Source: Bacteroidales bacterium | GTDB lineage: Bacteria; Bacteroidota; Bacteroidia; Bacteroidales; UBA932 | Reading direction: 5' to 3' | Assembly: GCA_017472115.1 (NCBI GenBank) | Contig: JAFUQW010000110.1 | Location: forward strand, 1-23,939 | Length of the DNA: 23,939 bases | In this document: positions 15,801 through 22,599 of the stretch, piece by piece | Layout of the letters: the number at the start of each line of letters is the position of its first letter | How positions within the stretch are numbered: the stretch's first letter is position 1 | Notes under the pieces: model-generated | What the model was told of the DNA's origin: nothing | The model's input: only the letters and a program-made list of their open reading frames with translations | Database searches by the model: none | Program-made: the position numbers and the translations under genes

Positions 15801-16298
15801 GCTGCCGTTCTCATCAAGAAGCCATTCTCCGTCAACGGTCCAGTAATACACTCCGTCTTTATCAAGACGCACTCCGATTACCGGAGTATGGCCGTCCGCT
15901 CCATCCTTGCCGTCGGCTCCATCTTTACCGTTTTCTCCATCGGCTCCGTCCTTGCCGTTTTCTCCGTTGACTCCGTCCTTGCCAGGAGCACCGTCTTCGC
16001 CATCCTGACCATGATAGATGGTCACCTTGCCGCTCTTACTGAAAGTGATTTCGTAACCGATCTCGACATTGTTCTGCAGAACCTTGCTGATTCCTGTCAC
16101 GTAGTCGTTGCTTTGCAAAGCAGTCACGATGGTCTGAAGGGCAGCGATGTCCGAATTCATGTTACGGCATAATTGCTCAAGGGCTGTGACCCTGTCCTCA
16201 AGACCGTCAACACGAGATGTCAATGCCGAATCGTCATACATCTCGCTACACGAAAAGACAGTCACAAGGACTGTCATGATAAATAGAAGTTTTTTCAT
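12879..16298 (-). CDS. Large chimeric surface lipoprotein: PL29-N-like, collagen-like, BACON and BspA/DUF285 repeats
   Basis: The 1139-residue protein starts at the ATG at 16298, which gives a clean lipoprotein signal with Cys17 (VFSC); the frame is open 23 codons further upstream but without a signal. After a coiled segment (28-65) there are two copies of a module like DUF4988 / PL29 N-terminal domains (about 29-270 and 275-480). Each contains Gly-X-Y collagen-like stretches (97-137, 172-202, 394-419) and paired GVYYWTVDGEWL/WFVSYENGADG blocks. Two BACON-like beta domains follow (about 580-670 and 671-762), then a domain with FIDWGDGNVEYINGD (797-810). The C-terminus holds six 27-residue leucine-rich repeats of DUF285/BspA type (about 893-1054) and a divergent seventh. 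No catalytic domain is recognised, so adhesion or glycan binding at the cell surface is the best inference. The last 800 coding bases look more AT-rich than neighbouring genes. Confidence 0.85.
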   Translation of the reverse strand: MKKLLFIMTVLVTVFSCSEMYDDSALTSRVDGLEDRVTALEQLCRNMNSDIAALQTIVTALQSNDYVTGISKVLQNNVEIGYEITFSKSGKVTIYHGQDGEDGAPGKDGVNGENGKDGADGENGKDGADGKDGADGHTPVIGVRLDKDGVYYWTVDGEWLLDENGSKVVAVGSTGATGDKGDKGDQGDKGDKGDKGNSGADGVTPILKIENGLWFVSYENGADGTWIELGEATGADGAPGSSSSSIFSSVDTTDPNCVIFTIAATGETILIPTWAAHEALYTLCNEINTNISSLQAAVAALESNDYVTSVTPLMDNGIEIGYIISFSKSGAITIYHGRAGENGSDGNNGTDGSAGSDAVIPVIGVRMADDGLYYWTLDGEWLTDEYGSMVRASGTDGAPGAPGEPGTPGDPGAPGNPGVTPQLKIEDGYWWVSYENGADGSWQQLGPSTGESGSGSSITVTQDDHYVTIILGDGTSFSLPRFINIEVTLDIYDQETGVQPGKEIIVNYSLSNATDATVVTASSDGNYVVRIEKTDNSSGRIIVKCPEVYTDGFINFIVSDGKGYSKVNVINFYEQKVSFSDDYQYNVDAEGGNISIPFSVNFDYHVVIDDAAAGWISIAPEVRSYMTDSCIDLIVTANDSETVRSGKVYIYADNNNGDYHTELTINQSSAYLTLERTRYVVPVEGGEYVTGIISSRGLSVVVPEEDASWISAVVTVGEATSSFVLTTTLAANDTDEMRASELSLFSSDGSTFLGSIGFVQLTDGAEDPEAMIFTTRANFSNDFTAYLPLYGEVDCFIDWGDGNVEYINGDNDVISHVYDVSEPASFDVKVIGQVERLSSYNITTHTITDVKQWGNVGLRNMGNAFSGNIYLTSVSDDLNSAFADVKFFYDAFNGCTGLTTLPENLFAACTNVTDFGGTFSGCTGLTTLPENLFAACANVTDFGGTFSGCTGLTTLPENLFAACANVTDFGYTFSGCTGLTTLPEKLFAACTNVTDFGGTFKGCTGLTALPEKLFAECTNVTNFVSAFTDCTGLTTLPEKLFANCTEVVSFERTFDNCVSLVEVPAALFDNNRKIKTFYYTFDDCNLLSGESPYTLIGDVKVHLYERADYPDYFATPTSYYSCFSSRNLTDYDQIPDDWK
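13123..13650 (-). repeat. 81-bp tandem repeat array encoding leucine-rich repeats
   Basis: The marker CCTGTACAA on the forward strand recurs at 13204, 13285, 13366, 13447, 13528 and 13609, exactly 81 bases apart each time; a diverged unit precedes them at about 13123. The units at 13447-13650 are nearly identical at the DNA level, whereas those nearer the 3' end of the gene differ more. Each unit encodes 27 residues of the form GCTGLTTLPENLFAACTNV plus eight more. Confidence 0.95.
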
Positions 16299-16323
16299 CT
16301 GTGATTTGTTTGATACCCAATGG

Positions 16324-16355
16324 CAAAGATATGCATTGCTACGTGAAATTGCAAT
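16324..16355 (-). promoter_or_regulatory. Candidate promoter of the surface lipoprotein gene
   Basis: On the reverse strand TATCTTTG (16331-16324) is a perfect TAnnTTTG -7 box. ATTG (16355-16352) is 20 bases upstream as a three-of-four match to the -33 TTTG. It is 25 bases before the lipoprotein start and just after the stop of the upstream gene. The lipoprotein can therefore be transcribed separately from the four genes upstream. Confidence 0.55.
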
Positions 16356-16367
16356 AATATTCAGCAC

Positions 16368-17039
16368 TTACTTTGCGGCAGAGTAGCGGTCTCGGAGGGC
16401 GCCGAGGAAGAGGGTGCGGCGCAGTTCTGCAGAAATATCAAATACTTTGAATGAACGGTCTGGACTCATGCTTCCGGCCGTTTGTGGTGCTGTCAGGCTT
16501 GGCACCGTGAGGTCGCACAGCCAGAACCTGTCGGCCCGGGCAAGATACATTTCGCTGTAACGGATGTCGAGATGGCGTTGCAGATCGCGGGCATATCCGA
16601 TGAGCATGCGGACATCCTCGTCGCTGAGGTCATATTTGCAGAACACATAGAGGCCATAACGGTGGAAGTCTCCGTAAAATCCGCTTCCCACCTTTTCTAT
16701 CTTGCTTGCAATGATGCGTTTGAGCGGCTGTGCAAGACTCCAGTATTCGTATTCGAGTTCTCCGACATGGAGTTCGTTGTCTGAAAGTCCGTAGCCGTAG
16801 GTGAAACCGCTTTCCACAATGTCCTGATCGATCCCGGCCATCTCCTTGAGCATACTCAGGGCAGCAGTCTTGTTTTCCTCCATTGCCCTTGTGACCTCGA
16901 TGCCGAGGCTCCTGTCCTCCATCTGCAGGTCCGGACGGTCGATGTTGACCAGACCGGAATAGTCCTCGCCGAGAAGTGTCTCAAGCGACAGCTTGGCATA
17001 GGTCTCGAAGAAATTTGTATTGAACCGGCTTTTCCCCAT
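16368..17039 (-). CDS. Conserved-looking protein of unknown function
   Basis: I do not recognise this 223-residue protein. It is soluble, without signal peptide or membrane segment, and has mixed alpha/beta composition. Residues 34-52 contain RPDLQ, then a spacer, then LGIEVTRA. This D...ExT pattern recalls the core of PD-(D/E)XK nuclease-like folds, where Asp and Glu bind metal, but the Lys is replaced by Thr. A later region (about 125-170) has HRYGLYVFCKYDLSDEDV, typical of an alpha/beta core. The start at 17039 lies six bases after the stop of the O-methyltransferase gene, so it is likely the last gene of that four-gene run. A nuclease-related role is only a suggestion. Confidence 0.7.
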   Translation of the reverse strand: MGKSRFNTNFFETYAKLSLETLLGEDYSGLVNIDRPDLQMEDRSLGIEVTRAMEENKTAALSMLKEMAGIDQDIVESGFTYGYGLSDNELHVGELEYEYWSLAQPLKRIIASKIEKVGSGFYGDFHRYGLYVFCKYDLSDEDVRMLIGYARDLQRHLDIRYSEMYLARADRFWLCDLTVPSLTAPQTAGSMSPDRSFKVFDISAELRRTLFLGALRDRYSAAK

Positions 17040-17045
17040 GGATCC

Positions 17046-17735
17046 TTATCTCCTGTCATCTGTCCAGCCTTGAAGCTGATCCTTTTTGCGTATGATGTTC
17101 AGTCCGTCGCGAAGAGGCATGATTACTGATTCTACACGCGGATCTTTACTGACCATGTCGTTGAATTTCGCGATTCCGAGAGTCTGTCTGTCCTGAGGCA
17201 TAGGATCCTGGCATACCTTCCCGTCCCAGAGCACATTATCGCCGAGGATAAGGCCTCCCGGCTTTACCATATCGAACACAAGGTCGTAATACTCAGGATA
17301 TTCGCGCTTGTTGGCGTCGATATATGCAATATCGTAGAGCATCGCGTTTCCGGATACCTCGATTTCTGTACGCATTCTGCGGAGTGTCTCCTTGCAGTCT
17401 CCGATGTGGAGAGTGATCCGTTCGGAAAGACCTGCGCGATCGAATCCTTCGAGAATCAGGTCCTCCAGCTCGTCATTCAGCTCCAGTGTGTCCAGATGTC
17501 CGTCCTCCGGCAGGGCGGAGGCAAGGCAGATGGCGGAATATCCTGTGAAGGTGCCGAGCTCGAGTATGCGTCTTGCTCCGCTTATCTGCACTAAGAGTCT
17601 GAGAAACTCTCCCTGCACCTCACCCGACAGCATGCGGGCGTGGTTGGTTCTGATGTGGGTCTGCTTCACCACCCAGTCCAGGGCTTCTCCCTGCGGAGTG
17701 GCGTGCTGCCTGATGTATTCGTAAATCTTTTCCAT
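17046..17735 (-). CDS. Class I SAM-dependent O-methyltransferase (family 3, CCoAOMT-like)
   Basis: The protein is 229 residues from the ATG at 17735; a GTG at 17753 would add six residues (to begin MDKIEDMEK). The ATG is preferred because family members start close to the EYIRQH helix. SAM-binding motif I is ILELGTFTGYSAI (57-69). The acidic residue of the second strand is E85 in LDTLELN. The metal-binding residues of this family appear as D140 (YIDANK) and D166/N167 (GDNVLWDGKV). Such enzymes methylate catechol-like hydroxyls with Mg2+; the bacterial substrate is generally unknown. It is preceded at 42 bases by the M16 peptidase gene on the same strand and followed at six bases by the 223-residue unknown gene. 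Confidence 0.9.
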   Translation of the reverse strand: MEKIYEYIRQHATPQGEALDWVVKQTHIRTNHARMLSGEVQGEFLRLLVQISGARRILELGTFTGYSAICLASALPEDGHLDTLELNDELEDLILEGFDRAGLSERITLHIGDCKETLRRMRTEIEVSGNAMLYDIAYIDANKREYPEYYDLVFDMVKPGGLILGDNVLWDGKVCQDPMPQDRQTLGIAKFNDMVSKDPRVESVIMPLRDGLNIIRKKDQLQGWTDDRR

Positions 17736-17777
17736 ATCTTCAATCTTGTCCACGAAAACCGCTGTTTCTGTGGATGA

Positions 17778-19037
17778 CTATATGTAGATCAGACGTGAAA
17801 GCCTGTCTTTGGCAAAAATGATCTGTGCCATCTTCTGCACCTCTTCTGCAGTGATGGCCTCGACAAGCGACCTGTTCTCCTTCCCGCTGCTCACCTTGCC
17901 GTAAGCCATGAGCCCCTTTCCCATAGACAGACACTGGGTCTCTCCGTTATCCCCGCTTATGGCCAGCTGTCCGAGCAACTGTTTCTTGGCAGCCTTGAGC
18001 CTGCGTTCGGACAGCGGTTCCGCCTGGAGCTTGCCGATTTCCTTGTCGATGGCTTTCAGGCATCTGTCCAGATTTTCCTTGTCGCATCCGAGGCTGATGG
18101 TCACCATTCCGGTGTCGCTGTACTGGGTGTATCCGCACTCGACTGCATAAACCCAGCCGTTCTTTTCGCGGAGTACGGAATTAAGGATGGAATTGGTTGC
18201 CGGTCCTCCCAGGATATTGCACAGCAGTACTGTGGCAAGCCTCTCTCGTTCCTGATACAGCGATGGGGCAAGACCTCCGATTATGCAGTTTGCCTGATGG
18301 TTCCTCTTGTTCACGGTCTTGTCGAACGGTTCTGCTGAAGGAGTGAAACAGCCTGCCTCCTGCGATGCTACCTCCTTCTGACTCTCCGACATGTCTGCCT
18401 TGCTGCAGTCTTGGCCGTAATATTTGGCTGCAAGCTTCAGGACATCCTTTTCCATCTTCTTTTCGTCGATGTCCGCCACTACGGTGAATGCCATCTTTTC
18501 AGGAACGAATCTGTCCTTCACGAATCTCATAAGCTCGTCATGAGTGATTTTCCTGACGCTTCCTGCCGTGCCTGATATCTTTCCGCTGAGAGGATGTCCG
18601 GTGAAGAGCATTTCTTCGAAACGGTCGTAAATGTCTTCGGATGGAGTGTCTTTGTATGAATTGATCTCATCGATCACCACTCCCTTCTCTGTCTCGATTT
18701 CGTGTTCCGGAAAAGTCGCGCATGTGGCTAATTCGAGAAGCAGGTCTGCAGCCTTTCCCAGATCCTCTTTCAGTACGGTGGCATGAAGCACGATCTCTTC
18801 CTTTGTGGTGAATGCATTGAGTTCGCCTCCGAGCCTGTCTAAATAACCGTTTATGACCGAGGCGCTTCTGCGGGTCGTCCCTTTGAAGATGGTATGCTCG
18901 ACAAAATGAGCTATACCGTTGTGGAAGCCCTTTTCGTCCCTTGTCCCGCACTTGATGCTGAGGGCGCAATACGCCACGGCAGAGCCGCCGCGACGGACGG
19001 CATACTGCATACCGCAATCTGCTTTTCCGCTGATCAT
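17778..19037 (-). CDS. M16 family zinc metallopeptidase
   Basis: A 419-residue peptidase related to mitochondrial processing peptidase beta and bacterial PqqL/YmxG types. The inverted zinc motif HxxEH is HFVEH at residues 44-48, and the third ligand is E124 in VVIDEINSY, 76 residues after H48 as expected. The second, non-catalytic half (about 230-410) has the YTQYSDTGMVTISLGCD strand region. Residues 205-225 form an atypical charged and polar stretch. No signal peptide is present, so it is probably cytoplasmic, unlike many periplasmic Bacteroidetes M16 proteins. Only one base separates its ATG from the TAG of the upstream gene, which suggests translational coupling. Confidence 0.93.
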   Translation of the reverse strand: MISGKADCGMQYAVRRGGSAVAYCALSIKCGTRDEKGFHNGIAHFVEHTIFKGTTRRSASVINGYLDRLGGELNAFTTKEEIVLHATVLKEDLGKAADLLLELATCATFPEHEIETEKGVVIDEINSYKDTPSEDIYDRFEEMLFTGHPLSGKISGTAGSVRKITHDELMRFVKDRFVPEKMAFTVVADIDEKKMEKDVLKLAAKYYGQDCSKADMSESQKEVASQEAGCFTPSAEPFDKTVNKRNHQANCIIGGLAPSLYQERERLATVLLCNILGGPATNSILNSVLREKNGWVYAVECGYTQYSDTGMVTISLGCDKENLDRCLKAIDKEIGKLQAEPLSERRLKAAKKQLLGQLAISGDNGETQCLSMGKGLMAYGKVSSGKENRSLVEAITAEEVQKMAQIIFAKDRLSRLIYI

Positions 19038-19038
19038 C

Positions 19039-19884
19039 CTATCGGTGTGATGCTATTTTCTTTATGTCCTCTTCGAGGAAGCCGGCACCGTCCTTCTTGG
19101 TGATCCTGTGGCGGCGGAAATAGAAGAGCCTGTGTGTCTCCGAATCGACAAGCATCTTGTAGCAGTATGAACCTGTCGGAGCTCCGGTCGGCGCTATGAC
19201 TATGCTCACCAATGTCTTGGGAACGACGTTGCTGATGAACCTGTCGGCATTTTCTTCCGTGATGATGTGGATGTTCTTGTCAAAGTAGTTGTTCTTCACA
19301 TCTTTTGTTATCTGTGTGCTGACATCTCCTTCTGCAAACACGATCCTCTTGTCACCGCAATCCTTGATGTTGTCGGTGTGATATGTAAGGCCGGCATAAC
19401 CGACTGCATCACTTTCGATCGAGGCGAGCGCGTGATTCTGGATTATGTCAAGAAAGGCCTGCAGGAAGGCGAACTCTCTTCCTGACGGATCTTCTGCCGA
19501 TGCTATAGGCATCGACACGACTTCAAGCATTTCTCCGATTCCCTTCTCGGCTTCGGCTCCGCCTTTGACAAGGGACATGAACTGTATGCCTGGAGCTGAT
19601 TCGCGCTTGAACCTGTCCTTGGTGGTTATGAGGAAATAATAGTTCTCGTCTGATTTCAGGGTCTCGAACTCTTCCAGAGTGCAGAATTCGTAAGGAGATA
19701 CCCTCCATGTCGCCGCGACATCCCCCTGAAGCGCGAGGTCAAAGAAATCGTTTCCGCTCAGAACGACCTTTGTCACCTTCTGCGGGAAATCCGCTATCTT
19801 GACTTTCTTGGTGTTGATCTGTGCCTGTGCACCTGCCATCACAGGGATCAGGGCCGAAACAAGTATGATAAGTATCTTTCTCAT
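19039..19884 (-). CDS. Secreted protein of unknown function
   Basis: I do not recognise the family. The 281-residue protein starts with a standard signal peptide (MRKILIILVSALIPVMAGAQA, cleavage near residue 21) with no lipobox, so it should be periplasmic or exported. The mature part is mixed alpha/beta and charged. It contains YEFCTLEEFETLKS (about 65-80), a strand YYFLITTKDR, and near the C-terminus SHRIF-like aromatic/basic strands (LFYFRRHRITKKDG). Only two cysteines are noticed in the mature chain. It is first in the reverse run with the M16 peptidase and is one base away from it. A role as a partner or substrate of the peptidase is possible but not shown, because the M16 protein lacks a signal peptide. 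Confidence 0.75.
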   Translation of the reverse strand: MRKILIILVSALIPVMAGAQAQINTKKVKIADFPQKVTKVVLSGNDFFDLALQGDVAATWRVSPYEFCTLEEFETLKSDENYYFLITTKDRFKRESAPGIQFMSLVKGGAEAEKGIGEMLEVVSMPIASAEDPSGREFAFLQAFLDIIQNHALASIESDAVGYAGLTYHTDNIKDCGDKRIVFAEGDVSTQITKDVKNNYFDKNIHIITEENADRFISNVVPKTLVSIVIAPTGAPTGSYCYKMLVDSETHRLFYFRRHRITKKDGAGFLEEDIKKIASHR

Positions 19885-19904
19885 GATTTCCGGATTTTAT
19901 TTTG

Positions 19905-19912
19905 CAAAGTTA
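19905..19912 (-). promoter_or_regulatory. Candidate -7 box for the reverse operon
   Basis: On the reverse strand TAACTTTG is a perfect TAnnTTTG match, 21 bases upstream of the secreted-protein start codon. No TTTG is found at the -33 position, which would fall in the palindromic element at 19923-19951. Confidence 0.5.
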
Positions 19913-19922
19913 AAACTTTCTT

Positions 19923-19951
19923 CTGTCATTCCGAGCGAAGTCGAGGAATCT
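19923..19951. repeat. Palindromic repeat element between divergent promoters
   Basis: Same family and spacer (GAGCGAAGTCGA) as the copy at 3503-3531, but with the stem ATTCC (19928-19932) / GGAAT (19945-19949). It fills the space between the two divergent -7 boxes. Confidence 0.7.
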
Positions 19952-19955
19952 TTAT

Positions 19956-19963
19956 TATCTTTG
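19956..19963 (+). promoter_or_regulatory. Candidate -7 box for dnaX
   Basis: TATCTTTG is a perfect TAnnTTTG match, 20 bases before the dnaX start codon. The -33 region overlaps the palindromic element and has no TTTG. Confidence 0.5.
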
Positions 19964-19983
19964 TAAGTTGACGAAATATAATT

Positions 19984-21753
19984 ATGAGCCAATATATAGT
20001 TTCAGCAAGAAAATACAGGCCCGATTCTTTCGGAACCCTGATAGGTCAGGACAATATAGCCCAGACTCTGAAGAATTCCATCCTCAGGGGACAGCTTGCC
20101 CATGCATATCTCTTCTGCGGACCTCGCGGAGTCGGCAAGACCACGACGGCACGTATCTTCGCGAAGATGATAAACTGCTCCGATCCTTCCGGGGAGATGG
20201 AGCCGTGCGGCGTATGTGAATCCTGCCTGTCCTTTGCGGAAGGCCGTTCGTATTGCATCCATGAGCTTGATGCCGCCTCCAACAACGGTGTCGATGACAT
20301 AAAGGCCCTGATGGACCAGGTGCGCATACCGCCTCAGGTGGGAAAGTACAGCGTATATATCATCGACGAGGTGCATATGCTTTCACAGGCTGCATTCAAT
20401 GCATTCCTCAAGACTCTCGAGGAACCTCCTGCACATGCGATATTCATTCTTGCCACTACAGAAAAGCATAAGATCCTTCCTACCATCCTGTCGCGTTGTC
20501 AGACTTATGATTTCAACAGGATCACAGTCGAGAACATAGTGAAGAATCTCAGGATGGTGGCTTCCAATGAAGGAATAACCATCGATGACGAGTCACTTCA
20601 CGTGATTGCCCATAAGGCGGACGGAGCGATGCGTGATGCACTGACGATCTTTGACCAGACCGTGGCATTCTGTGGCACTGACGTGAAATATCAGGATGTG
20701 CTTCGTAATCTGAATGTGCTCGATTATGAATACAGTTTTGCTTTGGTTGACAATTTCCTGAAAGGGGATTATCCTGCGGCTCTGCTGACATTTGACGAAA
20801 TTCTTACAAAAGGATTCAATGCACTGCATTTCGTGGCGGCATTGTCCTCTCACCTGCGTGACCTGATCGTCAGCAAGAGCGGGGGACTCGGCGCCCTTCT
20901 CGAACTTCCTGATTCCCTGAAGAAGAAATATAAGGAGCAGGCGGACAGATGCCCGCTCAGGTTCCTGTATGATGCCTTGACTGTCACCACTCAGTGTGAG
21001 TCCGGCTATAGGGCGAGTGTGAATCCGCGTCTCCATATCGAGTTCGCGCTCATGAAGCTTGCTTTCCTGATGGACGGACCGGCAGACGGCCCTGCGGTTT
21101 CTCCGACTCCGGCTCCGGCCGCTCAGCCTGTCGCCTCACCTGCACCTTCTCCTGCTGCCCGGCCAGCAGCTTCCTCTGCGCCATCTCCTGCATCTGCGCC
21201 ATCTTCGGTATCAGAAGTTCAGCCGGCGGCCCCTGTCGCTCAGCCTGCTGCATCTGCGTCAGAACCGCCGCAGCCACGCGAGCGTCGAAGCCGTGCCTCC
21301 CGCCCTTCACTTTCCATAAAGTCGATGATGGACGGGTCAGAACAGACTGAGACAGTTGCGCCTGCCAAGGAGGCTCCGGCTCCGTCGGATGAATACATAA
21401 GGTCGAAATGGCCTGAACTGGCGGCAGACTATACCGACAAGCCGCGTCTTGCAAGCATGCTGACCACGACAAGCCTTCTGATCAGCGGGAATGATGATTC
21501 CAAGATGGTCGTGTTCAAGGTGGTTAATCAGGCTCAGAAGGATTGGGTGGAAGCCAAGCTGCTTCATGAACTTGAAGGAAACTTCCGCCGTCTGGTCGGA
21601 TCCATGAAGGTTTATCTGAGAGTGGATGTGGCTCCTGATGATGCGCCGGATCAGAAGAAGGTGTATATGCCGAGCGACCAGGCCAAGGAACTGATGGCAG
21701 AGAACGAACAGGTCAAGAACCTCGTGAAGGACCTGGAACTTGATATTAAATAA
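19984..21753 (+). CDS. dnaX: DNA polymerase III subunit gamma/tau
   Basis: DnaX is the ATPase of the clamp loader that opens the beta clamp and, as tau, links polymerase cores to the helicase. The N-terminal AAA+ domain shows Walker A GPRGVGKTTTAR (46-57), the zinc module with C65, C75, C78 and C81, Walker B VYIIDEVHM (D128, E129) and the TILSRCQ sensor/SRC motif. The clamp-loader collar domain ends near residue 360. Residues 365-440 are an extreme Ala/Pro/Ser-rich linker, after which comes a C-terminal tau-like domain (about 460-589). At 589 residues this fits a tau-length product. No A-run typical of the E. coli gamma frameshift was noticed. lptB starts 36 bases downstream. Confidence 0.96.
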   Translation: MSQYIVSARKYRPDSFGTLIGQDNIAQTLKNSILRGQLAHAYLFCGPRGVGKTTTARIFAKMINCSDPSGEMEPCGVCESCLSFAEGRSYCIHELDAASNNGVDDIKALMDQVRIPPQVGKYSVYIIDEVHMLSQAAFNAFLKTLEEPPAHAIFILATTEKHKILPTILSRCQTYDFNRITVENIVKNLRMVASNEGITIDDESLHVIAHKADGAMRDALTIFDQTVAFCGTDVKYQDVLRNLNVLDYEYSFALVDNFLKGDYPAALLTFDEILTKGFNALHFVAALSSHLRDLIVSKSGGLGALLELPDSLKKKYKEQADRCPLRFLYDALTVTTQCESGYRASVNPRLHIEFALMKLAFLMDGPADGPAVSPTPAPAAQPVASPAPSPAARPAASSAPSPASAPSSVSEVQPAAPVAQPAASASEPPQPRERRSRASRPSLSIKSMMDGSEQTETVAPAKEAPAPSDEYIRSKWPELAADYTDKPRLASMLTTTSLLISGNDDSKMVVFKVVNQAQKDWVEAKLLHELEGNFRRLVGSMKVYLRVDVAPDDAPDQKKVYMPSDQAKELMAENEQVKNLVKDLELDIK

Positions 21754-21789
21754 TCGATATTTTACCACTTGCGAAACTTGTGAAAAGAT

Positions 21790-22599
21790 ATGAAACTTCG
21801 TTGTGAAAATTTGGTAAAGAAATATGGTCCCAGGACAGTCGTGAAGGGCGTGTCCATGGAAGTGGAACAGGGAGAGATTGTGGGATTCCTCGGACCTAAC
21901 GGTGCGGGAAAGACCACCAGCTTCTATATGATAACAGGTCTGATCGTTCCTAATGCGGGAAAGATATACCTCGACGATGAGGACATCACCGGACTCCCTA
22001 TGTTCAAGAGGGCCCAGAAAGGAGTCGGCTATCTTGCTCAGGAAGCATCGGTTTTCCGTCACATGAGCGTCGAGGATAATATCATGTCTGTGATGGAAAT
22101 GTCGAAGCAGTTCACAAAGGAAGAAAGGAAACAGCGTCTGGAAGATCTTCTTGACGAGTTCAACCTTCACAAGGTACGCAAGAGCAAGGGTATCCAGCTT
22201 TCCGGAGGAGAACGTCGTCGATGCGAGATCGCCCGTGCGCTGGCCATCGACCCGAAATTCATCCTTCTTGACGAGCCGTTCGCCGGAGTCGATCCGATTG
22301 CTGTGGAGGACATCCAGTACATCATCGCCAAACTCAAGTACAAGAATATCGGAGTCATCATCACCGACCACAATGTCGGCGAGACCCTCGCCATCATCGA
22401 CCGTGCCTACCTCCTTTATGAAGGTTCCATTCTCCAGAGCGGAACTCCGGAGGCCCTTGCAGCAGATGACGAAGTCCGTACCAAATATCTCGGTTCGAAC
22501 TTCGTCCTCAAAAGATCATCTGCGTTCCTTCGTGCAGAAGCAGGCGGCCCGCAGCGTGTGAATACTGCTGAACCTAATTCCCCAGCATCGCCTCATTGA
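21790..22599 (+). CDS. lptB: LPS export ABC transporter ATP-binding protein LptB
   Basis: LptB powers extraction of lipopolysaccharide from the inner membrane with LptF and LptG. All ABC ATPase motifs are present: Walker A GPNGAGKTTS (35-44), Q-loop Q84 in YLAQEASVF, signature LSGGERRRCEIARAL (137-151), Walker B FILLDEPFAGVDP with E162, and H-loop H194 in TDHNV. The EASVFRHMSVEDNI segment is typical of LptB. The family is about 240 residues; this one has 269, with a polar tail from about residue 242 (RSSAFLRAEAGGPQRVNTAEPNSPASPH). The last 26 bases overlap the 3' end of the reverse-strand TM2 gene. The upstream gene is dnaX in the same direction, a plausible two-gene transcript. Confidence 0.95.
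   Translation: MKLRCENLVKKYGPRTVVKGVSMEVEQGEIVGFLGPNGAGKTTSFYMITGLIVPNAGKIYLDDEDITGLPMFKRAQKGVGYLAQEASVFRHMSVEDNIMSVMEMSKQFTKEERKQRLEDLLDEFNLHKVRKSKGIQLSGGERRRCEIARALAIDPKFILLDEPFAGVDPIAVEDIQYIIAKLKYKNIGVIITDHNVGETLAIIDRAYLLYEGSILQSGTPEALAADDEVRTKYLGSNFVLKRSSAFLRAEAGGPQRVNTAEPNSPASPH

Noticed and set aside
21337..22371. Antisense frame of 344 codons across dnaX and lptB
   Set aside because: It spans two well-supported genes on the other strand and has no recognisable domain.
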